Origin: Drosophila pseudoobscura
Taxonomy: Eukaryota; Arthropoda; Insecta; Diptera; Drosophilidae
Reading direction: 5' to 3'
Assembly: GCF_009870125.1 (NCBI RefSeq)
Contig: NC_046683.1
Coordinates: 44,841,869-44,905,868, forward strand
DNA length: 64,000 nucleotides
Part shown: positions 1 through 11,323 of the stretch, in pieces
Layout of the letters: each line of letters opens with the position of its first letter
How positions within the stretch are numbered: the first letter of the stretch is position 1
Notes under the pieces: generated by a model
What the model saw: only the letters and a program-made list of their open reading frames with translations
The model's database searches: none
What the model was told of the DNA's origin: nothing
Program-made: the position numbers and the translations under genes

Positions 1-465
1 TGGCAGTGTGAAAATGAACAGATGATTTAATAATTGCTCCAAGGAGTTTTGTTTTGGTTTTCTGCGCCTTAGCAACGGCGCCAGTACATTTGAAATTTCT
101 ATCGAATTATCGATATCTCTGAGAAGTCGAAGCCAGAGTTGCCAATTCCGAAAAGCATGTCATAGAACTGAGCATATGTTTGTCATCCCAGGCTTTTTAG
201 TGCTATCTATTAATTTAATTTTCAATGTTATATAGAAATCCAATAAATGCAAGTATTTCGAATAGACCAATCATGTATAGAATTGATTCATCAATCGTAT
301 AAAACTGAGTGGGCATGGCTAAATCTTCTATATAGATAGTATTATTCAACGGAACAAAGAATTGGTCGTTTTTTGAAAAAAAAAATTTGGGAAATATTCG
401 GTATTTTCCGGTGGTATTTTAAAACATGAAAATTTCGTGGAAAAAAGAAGAAGAAGACGAATTCA

Positions 466-517
466 CAGCAAAATCACAGCAAAATCATAGCAAAATCATA
501 GCAAAATCATAGCAAAA
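466..517. repeat. Short 11-bp tandem repeat (AGCAAAATCAT)n
   Basis: About four and a half near-perfect copies of an 11-bp unit, AGCAAAATCAC/T, stand between the AT-rich repeat and the GC-rich insert. Several non-autonomous fly elements carry an internal minisatellite of this kind. Confidence 0.75.
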
Positions 518-534
518 GGAAGAAGAAGAACAGA

Positions 535-832
535 CCGCGGACTGGGGGTGGGGGTGAACAGCTGTTCGGCTAAAACGGCAACTGGCGTCTGGTGCGATGG
601 AAAGACGTGGGGAATGGGGCATGTTCTCGCGTCGGTCCGATGCGGAGGCTCATCTCATCGAGATCACCCGCGTGGATGGCAGCCGTCGTGCTTTGTGGAA
701 GGGGGGTGCAGAAGCCGCGTTCCCTCGTCCTCGAGACGCGTCGCGGGTGCATTACTTGAACAGAGTCGCCCCGGACTCCATAAGCCGCGCCACGATGGAC
801 GAATCCGAGCTGCAACCATAACCGGGAGCTCA
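535..832. other. GC-rich insert inside the AT-rich repeat block
   Basis: The base composition changes sharply here from the surrounding AT-rich repeat to a GC-rich, codon-like stretch. The plus frame 597-821 is open for 74 codons from an ATG, and overlapping frames on both strands are open too. I recognise no protein family. Since it is embedded between repeat copies, a captured host-gene fragment is the simplest reading, but that is inference. Confidence 0.45.
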
Positions 833-1793
833 CATTCAAAAAATTTCGATTTGGCGCGCACCACTCGGTATATTTTTCAAGTGAGACCGTATATACTGTA
901 GAAACTGGATTTCGCCGCGCTCCCATGTGGTGTTTTTTAGTGCTAAATGGTATTTTTGTCATCTATTAATTTAATTTTCAATTTTATATAAAAATCCAAT
1001 ATATGCAAGTATTTCGAATAGACCAATCATGTATAGAATTGATTCATCAATCGTATAAAATTGAGTGGGCATGGCTAAATCTTCTATATAGATAGTATTA
1101 TTCAACGGAACAAAGAATATGAGGAATTGGTCTTTTTTTTAATTCGCCGCAGTTCGCCGCAGTTCGCGCAATTCCGCTTTAGCAACAATGAGTCTCGTTC
1201 CATACACAATGTTGCGCATTCCATACACACTGTTATAGCAACATTTACTTGAAAACCGTTTTAGTCAAAATACAATAAAAGCAAGGACTAAAAACTAACC
1301 AATTGTGTAAAAAATTGATTCAATAATCGTATAAAATTATGTGGGCATAGATAAAGGCTCGGTTGACAACATTTAAGTAATTGACCCTCACATTCAAAAA
1401 AGTTCGATTTGGCGCGCACCACTCGGTATATTTTTCAAGTGAGACCGTATATACTGTAGAAACTGGATTTCGCCGCGCTCCCATGTGGTGTTTTTTAGTG
1501 CTAAATGGTATTTTTGTCATCTATTAATTTAATTTTCAATTTTATATAAAAATCCAATAAATGCAAGTATTTCGAATAGACCAATCATGTATAGAATTGA
1601 TTCATCAATCGTATAAAATTGAGTGGGCATGGCTATATGTTCTATATAAATAGTATTATTCAACGGAACAAAGAATATGAGAAAATTTGAATTCGCCGCA
1701 GTTCGCCGCAGTTCGCCCCAGTTCGCTTTAGCAACAATGAGTCTCATTCCATACACAAATGTTGCAGCAACATTTACTTGAAAACCGTTTTTC
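833..1793 (+). repeat. Recent direct duplication within the repeat block, period about 558 bp
   Basis: The stretch beginning CATTCAAAAAA at 833 is repeated at 1391 with very few differences over about 170 bases. The similarity then continues, with small indels, through the repeat core, the TTCGCCGCAG repeats and the TAGCAACAATGAGTCTC box to about 1260 and 1793. Near-identity of the first part suggests a duplication younger than the rest of the block. Confidence 0.85.
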
Positions 1794-2697
1794 GGTCAAA
1801 ATAAAATACATTAAGGTAATTAAAAGAAGCAATCTTGTAGAAAATACATTTATCTATGGAATAATGCTAAGTGGGCAAATCTATATAGCTTGAAATATAG
1901 GCAATACCCGATTCGCCGCAGTTTCGCTATTGCAACAATGAGTCCCATTCCATACACAAATGTTGCTAATTCCATGCACAAATGTTGCTAATTCCATGCA
2001 CACATACCCTGGGGGAAATAAATGTTATAGAATTGTGAATATGTTTGTCATCGCAAAAACAATTTATTTCTAAAATATTTTAATATTATTCAATATTATT
2101 TATTATATTATTTTTAATATTTCAACGATATTTTGAAGCTTATTGTCTTCTTGTAGGGACCAAGAATAGGTATCAGGATCGAGATATATATACAAAACAC
2201 TAATCATATACATGAATATGTCTAAAAAATGTCAATTTGAGAAAAGGTCTTTATTAGTTACGTTTTATCTTCATATCAATTAATATACTTTCATATACAA
2301 TTAACAAAATAGGGTATACAAAGACCTATACTACGGCTTTCACGCAATATAGCGGCTGATTTTTTGTTGAACTATTTTGTTCAAACCTTGTTTTAGCCAA
2401 AATACAATAAAAGCAAGTACTAAAAACTAACCAATCAAGTAGAAAATTTATTCATCTTTGTTCTAAAATTATGTGGGCACTGCTAAATATTCTATTTAGC
2501 TGGTAATATTCGACGGAATATCAAAAACGAGGAATATGCATAACAGAACTTGACTTTGTCAGTATTTTACGGTATATTTTCTCAATGAGACGGTATGTTT
2601 CGGTATATTTCTGATTGTCAATCGATAAGTCCACGAAGAAGTCGTCGCAGCATTTTTTAATAATAATAAGTGATTTGTTTAGGTTTATTTTGAAGTA

Positions 2698-4648
2698 ATG
2701 ACGGCAAAAGAGGACGAGGTACAGGTTTTCAACAAGGGCGAAAAGGTCCTGTGCTACGAGCCGGATAAATCGAAGGCGAGGGTTCTATACAACAGCAAGG
2801 TAAAAACACACAACAAACATGCCCACGCGCATACACACACAGACACACACCACCACAGCAAACGTCAAATAAACGTCAGGCAGCGACGCATTCGCGCACT
2901 TCGATTTTTCACTGAATATAGCACCGAATTTTTCGCAGGTTTTGACTGTTGTGGAGCGCAGAGATGAACATGGCCTGAGGTACTACGACTACAAGATCCA
3001 CTTCCAGGGCTGGCGGCCGTCCTATGATCGAGCTGTGCGTGCTAGTTGTCTGCTGAAAGACACGGAGGAGAATCGTAATCTTCAGCGCGAACTGGCAGAG
3101 GCCGCACAATTACAGATGTAAGTACCGTCCCCCCAACCGGTGGGCTGTGTATTTGTGTGCGAAGTGTTATTACCGGCTTTTTCACTTACAGAAGTGGAGG
3201 ATACTCGTACAAGGGCACGCCCTCTCAGCCTCCCAGCAAGAAGAAGCGCTTGACTCGCGTGGGAGGCAACGTCGAGGATCAGGAACCAGCCTTGGACACC
3301 ACCCAGGGACAGAAGGAACCAGAGGTGCCGCCTACAAACGGCAGTCAACCCGCTGCTGGGAACCGCTCGCGGGAAAACAGTGGAGGCCGCAAAGCAGAAA
3401 AGAGTATCGGTGCCGAGGAGCTGAAAATGAGGAACACGCGTGGTCATTCTACAGGGAAAAAGCCAGCCAAGAAAGAAACGGTAGAAGTGGAGAAATATGT
3501 TGTCCAAGAGGATCGTGTAATGTTGCGCATCAGCGAGCGTCTGAGAGAGTACATGGAGTACGACTACAACATGATTGTAAAGCTGGGAAAGCAGCATGCA
3601 ATGCCTGCCCGTATGCCCATCATCTGCATTTTGGAGAACTTTGTGAAGCAGCGGGCCGTGGAGCTGGCTATTGGAATCAAGCAAGACAGCAAGAGGAATA
3701 CTCAGAGTCGGAATGCCCGCATGGAGCGGGAGTATGATCGGGTCATGTCCAAGTGAGTAGCGGCAGAGGTTCCATAAAATAAATGGTTAAATAATAGTGC
3801 AACATTTGCAGCGTCTGCATGCTGAAAGAAGTCGTCGATGGACTGCGCATTTACTTCGAGTTCCATGTGGAGGATCATCTGCTCTACAAGGAGGAGAAGG
3901 AATACGCTTATAACTATCTCACGGACGACAACTTAAAGAACGTCAGCGTGAAGCTAAACAGCTCCTATGACTTCATCAACCCAAACTGCGACACAGAGCT
4001 CATCTCAATGGAAGGAACCCAAGGGGGGGCTAGTGCACCTGGCCCAATAAACAACTACGGAAGCCAAATTATCAACGGATTAGAGTACGAAAAACAGTTT
4101 CAAAGGTGTCTCCTCTACATCGCAAAGTCGAGTGGCAAGAATACGGCCAACTCCTATGATCCGCGGACATGTCCGTACACGGCTGCCGACAAGCTGCCCA
4201 TGGAGATGCGTGGTTTTCTGCGCGAAACCTTCAAGTGGCGTCTGCTTTCAGCGGAATCTATGCCGGAGAAGTCGATGGTGTTTGGCGCTCCCCATCTAGC
4301 ACGACTGATGAGTAAGTTTTGATTGTAAACTGAAACTGAATGCTGTGTCTGGAGACCTCATACCTTTATTTGTATCTGTATCTGTAGTTAAAGTGCCCGA
4401 GTACTTGAATATCTCGCCCATATCAAATCAAAAGCTAGAGGATCTGCTACCACATCTGGACTCATTCATCAAGTAATTCCCAGATCCCTGCCATGTTTTT
4501 GAACCCTAACTAAAATGCGTGTGTTGTTTTCAGTTACTTGGAGAACCACAAGGAGTGGTTCGATAAGGAGAACTACGTGCATCATCCCACCGTACACCAG
4601 GAGCAGCTGCAACGAGAGCTGCTCGTGTCACTGGAACAAACCGCATAG
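2698..4648 (+). CDS. msl-3: MSL3, male-specific lethal 3 (MSL dosage-compensation complex)
   Basis: Six exons join in phase: 2698-2799, 2939-3117, 3192-3752, 3812-4311, 4388-4472 and 4534-4648. The product is 513 residues, close to the melanogaster protein as I recall it. Residues 8-90 form the chromo-barrel; the aromatic cage that reads methyl-lysine is intact (Tyr31, Phe56, Trp59, Tyr63). A basic, variable linker (about 95-190) is followed by the MRG domain (about 200-505), which docks on MSL1. MSL3 acts in the nucleus, spreading the MSL complex from entry sites to active genes on the male X. The gene is intact: all splice sites are GT-AG and introns are 60-140 bases. Its start directly follows the repeat block, so the promoter must be short or lie within repeat-derived DNA. 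It is tail-to-tail with form3. The linker is where it departs most from melanogaster. Confidence 0.97.
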
Positions 4649-5382
4649 AATGGATAGAGCGATGGTCGTGCGGCTTTCTGACATTTTAGTTCAAATTAAT
4701 GCTATGGTATTTTATTTATTATGCAGTTTAAAGCTTATTCCTCTTTTATTTCAAGATTTGTAATTGTCATTTTCATGATTTGGTTTCTTCAACTACACTT
4801 TGTAAATAACGCGCTTCTATAAAAAAAATATGTTTCCTACACATGTATAATCGAATAATGTCTAGAACTACATGTTAAATATGGAAAATACGAGTTTAAC
4901 ATTTTTTTAAACCTTTTTCTGTTTACTTAATCTTAGGTTTAGTTGAGTAGTTTTACATGCTAGTATTTTGTCTCTTTTTTTTTGTGCTCAAATATATTTA
5001 AGAATTTGAAAGATGTGTCTTTTAGCAGGTTGGAGGTCGGACGCGGCCTCCTTCGTCTGCTGGACTGTCGATTGGAATTGGAGTATGTTTTGGAATGTGC
5101 GGGGGAATCATTGGGTAGACACTAGATTTTTGTATAACATCTCAAAATATCGCTTGCAACTGTAACAATTATCGGACGTGCAACGAGTGTGTGTTCTTTT
5201 GTTTGCGTGTGTGTGTGTGTGTGTGTGCAGGACGGATCCTGCCCGGAAATTCGAGATTGTTGCTTGTTGTCGTTCGCTTGGACGGCTTAGAGTAGATGCA
5301 TTTGCGGTTGCTTTTGTAACTTATCTTTGTCATGGCGTTTGGGACGTTAACTTGGACGATGGACCACCTACCCATCACCAGC
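4649..5382. other. 3'UTRs of msl-3 and form3 (convergent)
   Basis: This 734-base gap lies between two convergent stop codons. Minus-strand AATAAA signals (TTTATT on the plus strand, near 4711-4750) would end form3 mRNA very close to the msl-3 stop, so the two transcripts may overlap as antisense tails. I see no canonical plus-strand AATAAA for msl-3 here. A (GT)n run lies at 5205-5228. Confidence 0.6.
5205..5228. repeat. (GT)n microsatellite in the form3 3'UTR
   Basis: About 12 GT dinucleotides, transcribed as (AC)n in the deduced form3 3'UTR. Confidence 0.9.
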
Positions 5383-7549
5383 TTATTTCTGCCTCTTGGT
5401 GGCACTGCTGGCCGTGGGACGCATGAAGCTGCTCACAGAGCGACTGGTGCTCGAGCTGCGCTGCTGCGGACTGGTCTTGGCCGCCTGCTGGTTCAACACG
5501 TTCTTCACGAGCATTGCGCTTCGGGCAGCACTGATCCTGGACTGCGACAGGGACTGGGGATGGGAGGCCGAAGCCCCCGATTGGTTCTCCTTGAAACTGG
5601 TGCTGCCTCCCAGGGATGGGCTAATGGAGACCGTGGTGGCCCTGGGGGTGGCGCTGACCTTGCTACGCACTAGAATGACACTGGGTCCCACACTGGAGCC
5701 ACTGCTGCTGCTGCGGCTCGCTGGCACCCCGCGTCCTGGCGTTGGGCGGGTGTTCTGAGCAGCCAGCGGCCGCTTGCTGGGGGACGAGTCCACGGAGACA
5801 GTGGCTCCTGCTCGCTGGACGGCTGGCAGGCGTCTCACCACGGTTTGGGTGGAGGCTCCGCTGTTGATGGAGGAACGCGAGGAGCGCAGACTGTTGCGGG
5901 AGCTGCTGCGCTCCACGCCGGAGAGGACCTGCTGCTCCTGCGGCGATCGTCGGACCGTGGATGCTGAGCGAATGGGCGTGGCACTGGGCAGTGGATTGCC
6001 ATTGGGCATGCGCATGGGTCGACTGGCGGAGATGCTGCGCTTGATCTGGCCAGCACTGGTGGCTGGCATTTGGTTTTGTGACTTGGTTGCAGCTTGTGAC
6101 GCACTGGAGGAGGCCGTGGAGGTGCCTCTGAGGCGTGCCACCTGCAGTCGGTCTGCCAGGCGGCTGCCCATCTGAGTGATACTGGTCGTGGTGGGCTTCT
6201 GCTTCTGGAGCGGGCGTGTCCGGCTGGGGGCATCGTTGGCCTCGTTGCACGACGAGTTGGTGCTCTCGCCCTTGCCGTGGGAGGGGGTGTCGGAGACGAG
6301 GCTCTGCGTCTCCTCGAAGCCCTCGTCGTTGAGCTCGTGGTGTCCGCTGGCGGAGATCTTCAGCTTTGTGGGCGTAATCTCGCGTGGTGGACTCCAGGGG
6401 CGCTCGGGCGTTCCCGTGGGTGATTTTAGGTTGCGTATGGCCTCGCGGACATCTTCCTGGTTGATGGAGCTGATGTGGCGCCCCACTTTCTCCAGTTTGG
6501 TAATCGTTCGCTCCTTCTGTTTGGCCTTTTCCGGTTGCTGTGCCTCCTGCTTGCCCGTGGACGGTTTCAGTTCCGGCTTGGGCTCCTCGTTGCCACTGCT
6601 ATAGTCCGTAGGCCGCTTATAACGACGCGTGCGTCGTCCCAGTGCATGGCGGTCAAAGTGGCCGGGAGCATCGTGCTCTGCAGCCCCCACGACAATGCTG
6701 ATCTTCTCCTCGGGCACAGCTTTGGGCTTGTCCGTCATGCTCACCGTCACCACTGTGGTCGTGGGCGTGGCTATCACACGACGGCTCGCCGGCGGCGTCT
6801 CGATGTTGTCGGCATCGACCTCCTTGGAGGAGCCCGCCCCACACTGCACCTCGTTGTGGCTCTTGTGGTGATTGAGTAGACTGGCAAAGGTGTCGTCTTG
6901 CTTGGGCTTTGGTGATTTGGGGGCCAGCTGGTCCTCAGCCTTCTTGGTCGCCTCAGTCGGCTGCGGGTCGAGGCCCGCGGGTCGTCTGCCGTCACGGTCG
7001 CCCAGCTTCTGGATGAGCGTCTTGCGGCGATCCTCCTCGGCAATCGAGTGCAGTACTCCGGGGCTCTGCTCCTGCGATCGCTGCCGGCGGTACTGGCGCA
7101 GTCCTTCGGCAGTGTTGGAGTGCTGTGCAGCCTCCGCCGTGCTACTGGCATCGGCTATGGCCTGAAGGTGGCCCACCACATCCGTCTGCTCCAGGGTCTT
7201 CGATGGCTTCCAGTCGGAGTAGACGCGCTGGTACTTGGACTCCTGGTCCTGTCTGTTAGTTGGGTTAGTGGTCGGCATGTTCGTTGGCGTCGTTGTCGGC
7301 ATGATCTTCTCCTCCGGCAATGGGTCCAGTTTTCGTTCGTTTTCTGCGCGATTAATGGACATAGTGGATGATGTATCGACGGATCTATGGACGTGGCTGC
7401 TCTGCAGGGACTTACCTGTATCGTTTTCGAGCGACCGCCGATTGGCGTTGACCAGACGACGCTTGCGCTTGTACTCCTCGTTCTGTTTCTCGTCGTTTTC
7501 GTTGGACTGCAGCCACGTTTCGATCTTCTGGCGCCATTCACGGGATATT
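5383..7549 (-). CDS. form3: form3 last coding exon: low-complexity C-terminal tail
   Basis: This exon enters at 7549 in phase 2 and stays open for about 722 codons to a stop at 5383-5385. The start (RISREWRQKIETW and onward) is charged and helical; the rest is Ser-, Pro-, Thr- and Arg-rich and ends in a basic Ser-rich stretch. No WH2 or DAD match is obvious. An INF2-type formin would be expected to carry an autoinhibitory or actin-binding motif after FH2; I cannot place one. A good internal donor (GTAAGT at 7415) could remove part of it in some transcripts. Confidence 0.85.
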
Positions 7550-10500
7550 CTTGAAATGGAACACAATTACACGATTAAATATTTCAGGGCTTTTGTACTT
7601 CAAAAAGTAATAAAATCTAAAACCATTTAAACCAATATATAGCCCCATATAACGACTCGACTGGTGTTGGTGTATGTGAGAAGTGAAAGAGAGAGAGACA
7701 GATATATCGGAATAAAAACTAGTAGAGCCAAAATGGAAACAGATAAACTACTGTCGTTCTTTCACTTTTCCCATCGCTCTTCCCTCAAACACAGAGAGAG
7801 AGCGACTAAGAGAGAGAGAGAGCATGCGGCAGTTACCGGGTACAAAAGTAGATCCGCTTCCCTTGCCGCGGCTCACAAATTCCCTCTCTTTTTAGAGGCT
7901 ATACTGCAAAGTCTATGTTGGGGCGAGGCCCAATTTTTGTCTTGTAGAGAGTCTATCGCCTGGTGTACACCTCTGGAGTTACTTACCTCGGTTTCGCATC
8001 CTCGTGCACTGCCTGCGGTGGCTGGCCAATCGGTGGCCCACTGCCTGTGGGCGTGTTGGCTGATGTTGTGGGCGTGACGGCACCACTGGCCAACGGGGAT
8101 GGCAGCTGCTGCTGCTGTTGGAGCAGGGGAGCCGGCGAACTGGCCCGCTCCCGGTCTAGGCCAAAATCAATGTTGAGCAGATCGGGACGCTTGCGACTGG
8201 AGCTGCCGGAACGGGCGCGACGGGCCCAGGAGCGGTCCAGACTGCCGTAGGCGGCTGCCTTGCGCTCGCGACTGATGTGACCGTCGTGGGGTCCCGTGGA
8301 GCTGCGCAAGAACTCCATGAGGTCATCTTCCTCGGCCAAGACGCGACTGCGGCGACGCCTCAGGCTGCCGTTGGGTGTGATGTCCGGCGAGGCGCCGTCC
8401 GGCTCCAGGCGAATGAAACCATTGCTGATCTCCCCGGAGCCCAGGTGCCGTCTGCTCAGCGCTGGGCTGGCGCGCGGATCAAACAGGGCATCGCCCAGAA
8501 ACGAGTGCTCCGAGTCGGACACGGGCGTCCCAGCCTGACCCACTGAAACGTGAATGATATTCGTCAGTCAGTTTCCCAGAGGAAGGGAAGAGGACACTTA
8601 CTCTGCCTGGCTCTCCTGGCCAATTGCTCCTCGCGCTGCTTCCTGCGCAGCGTCGCCTGCTGCTCCTGCTGCTGGCGCCTCTCGTTCTCCTTTACCGCCT
8701 GCCGGAACTTATCACAGAAACTCTGGAAGATCTTGAAGCACTCCTCCAGTCGAAAGGTGGCCGCATCGTCGCAGAAGAACTCGGCCAGCTTCAGCCGCAT
8801 GGCCTCCACCTGCTTCATGCCCGACTGCAGCACAGCCAGCTCCGACTCGGCGGCCTGCAGGAACTCCGCCATCTGCTGCTTAATATCCGTGTCCGTGGCG
8901 GGCTGTTCGATCTGCCGCGTGATCCGCCTGATGCGGCCATCGAGCGTGTTGATTTCGTTGTTGATCTGCTCAGAGGTGGTTCTGAAAGGAAGGATCCCAT
9001 TAAAAATGTTTCGCCATACGGTGTCTCCGTCCGTCACTTACTTGCTGGCATTCTCCAGGGTGCTTAGCTGTCCGGTGAACTTCAACAGCTCCGGGTTGCG
9101 TTTCTCCGCCTGCAGGGCCACAAAGTGGATGAGATTCATGCCTGGCTTGTTGGCCCGGATGTCGGTGAGCTTCTGCAGGGAGGAGAGTTTCACGCCCGCG
9201 GCATTGCCCGCATAGCCGCCGGAGTTGAGGAAGTTGCCGGCCACCACGACCATGTAGAGGACCTCCTGCAGGGTCTTGTTGTTCAGCAGGTCGTCGCCAG
9301 CGTAGAGCATGGCGTTGATGCAGGGCTCCAGGTACGCCACATTGGCGGCGAACTCCTCCTTGAGCAGCATGCTCTCGATCCGCAATTTGTAGCTGTGGGA
9401 GCAGATGGATGAAATGAGATTCAGGATGCTGGACCCACACGAACACTTACTTTGGCACCTCAAGCAGCCGCAGGAGAAACTTCTCCGCGTTGCCCAGACG
9501 CGCCTTGTCGCCATTGAAGCCCTTCAGCATGTCCAGCTCGTCCACCTCGGGCATGATTTTGAGGAGGCCTCGCAGCCTCTCGGCCCCGATCTCCTCGTGG
9601 ACGCCCTGCCGTATCAGCTGGATGATGTCGTCGTTGCTGGTGCGGAACTGCTTGAGGAAGATGTTCACGTTCAGGCTCCGCTTGCCGTCCAGCAGGGTGA
9701 TCTCCGTGCACTCCTTCTTGGACTTGCGGTCCAGGGTGTCGCAGCCGTTGGAGGACGATGAGGGATTGCTGCTCTCGCGCCCCAGCTTGGGCGAGCCCTG
9801 CGCACTGGTGGACTGCAGGCAGAAGAGGCCCTCCATCTCGTTCCAGTCGATGTCCTTCATGGGGCTGTCCTGGTGGTTGCTGGCCACGATGCTCCAGATG
9901 TTCGGCTTGCCCAGCACCTTGTTGTGCGGAATCTTGCCCCAGTTGATGGTCTTCATCTTGGACTTGGGGGCCGGCGTGTCCTGCTGCGGCAGCAGCACCG
10001 CTGCGGCACTCGGCTCGCCCGGCCCCGCCGTCCCGCTGGGGTCCGGCGTGCGTGGGCGGGCGGACAGCTGCATCGCGGGCGGAGGCGGCGGCGGAGGCAG
10101 AGCACTGCCATTCAGCATGGGTGGAGGAGGGGGCGGCGGGACCAGGGCATTGCCTTTTCCTGGGGCCGGCGGTGGCGGAGGGGGTGGTGGTTTGGCGGCC
10201 ACCACTGGCTGTGAGGGCTTCCGGGTGGGACTGCTGGCATCGCTGCCGCGACAGCTCTGGCAGGAGAACTTCTGGCTGCTGGGCGTGCGCAGCAGGCGCA
10301 CTGCATCCTCGTGGCTCTCGAGCAGCGTGGCCCGGTGCACCAGGCGCTCGGTGGTGTCCCAGATGATGTCGCTGAGCTGCTCCTTGGAGTCGATGCGCAG
10401 CAGGTGCTGCAGGATACTGAGGAATGGTCCTTCCTGAGGCGTATCAGCCACCTGTAAGGACCAAATGGCAAATGGCCAATGCAAAAACAGAGTAAATAAA

Positions 10501-11292
10501 CTGGTGCCGCCCTTGAACTGGCCCCCTTGAACACCCGCTCGATATAGCCTGGCATAGCCCCGAAATTGCTCTGTGTGGGGGGGACACTCTGCGTATACGT
10601 AATGCGCAGAAGGGCGCAGCCATTCGGACACTAGGGCCTGCACTCACCTGTCGCAGTATCGCGTAGAAGACATCAAGGTGCGAGCTCAGATTGATGCCGT
10701 CGGGGGCCTGCAGGCTCTGGGCCTCGTCGCATTCCTGCTGCTCCACGAACACGTCCAATTGTACGATGATATCGCCCACACTCTGTGCGACTTTCCTGCA
10801 ATGCCATTGGCCAAATTGGAATTCAAACACCAGTCATTAGTGGGTTAAGCTCTATAAAATCTCTGTCTGTTTGTCTGTCTGTCTGTCCGTCTGTCCGTCT
10901 GTCCGTCCGTCCGTCTGTCTATATCTGTAAAATCCAGCTCATTATTTAATCAATCTGTAAGTTGTTTCCCCTGCCGATGACAATTCCGACTGCGAACTAA
11001 TTGATTTCCCATTTACAATATGCGGAATTCTGTGCACAATTTATGGCAGACAAGTGTCGTGGGGGGCAGGGGTAGGGGCAGGTGCAAGCACTCGTGTCCG
11101 TCCACAAGTAGTTGGCTGACATTGAGTAACCTCCGGAGGCTGCCAAGAAGCCACCACTCGACTCCCATCCACTCACTTGAGGTTCTGCACCAGTTGCAGG
11201 GCGCCGCAGCTGTACCGCGACAGCGAGCCGCAGAACGTGAGCCGTCGCTGCAGATGCAGGGGCGATGGCACTGGCGAGACGGACGCGGAGGA

Positions 11293-11323
<31 letters not shown>

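Larger units (their letters stand above)
1..2640. repeat. AT-rich mosaic of a dispersed repeat family
   Basis: Several diverged copies of one unit are visible. Each has a core of the form AAATCCAATAAATGCAAGTA, then ...TCATCAATCGTATAAAA, a GTGGGCA box and a TATTCAACGGAA box. Copies lie near 190-364, 960-1130, 1270-1370, 1520-1690, 1795-1890 and 2395-2530. A second section (about 2000-2340) carries ACCCTGGGG, TTTGTCATC and TTCAACGATATTTTGAAG. The end near 2565-2625 has GGTATATTT-type boxes. The same sections recur at 32.6-34.2 kb. No transposase, reverse transcriptase or Rep/helicase frame is visible, so this is a non-autonomous element family or decayed copies; a Helitron/DINE-like identity is possible but not shown. 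Confidence 0.8.

Noticed and set aside
2800..2967. His/Thr-rich read-through of msl-3 exon 1
   Set aside because: This is intron sequence with a CACA repeat; splicing at 2799/2939 gives the expected chromo-barrel.
3082..3684. 200-codon minus-strand frame antisense to msl-3
   Set aside because: The plus frame carries the MSL3 protein with correct splice phases; the antisense frame has no family match.
5396..7630. Several plus-strand frames of 100-140 codons antisense to form3
   Set aside because: They mirror the Ser/Arg-rich form3 tail codons and lack any known family; typical shadow frames of a GC-rich exon.
9490..10437. 315-codon plus-strand frame antisense to form3 FH1/FH2
   Set aside because: The Gly runs are the reverse complement of the FH1 proline codons; the formin reading has clear domain matches.
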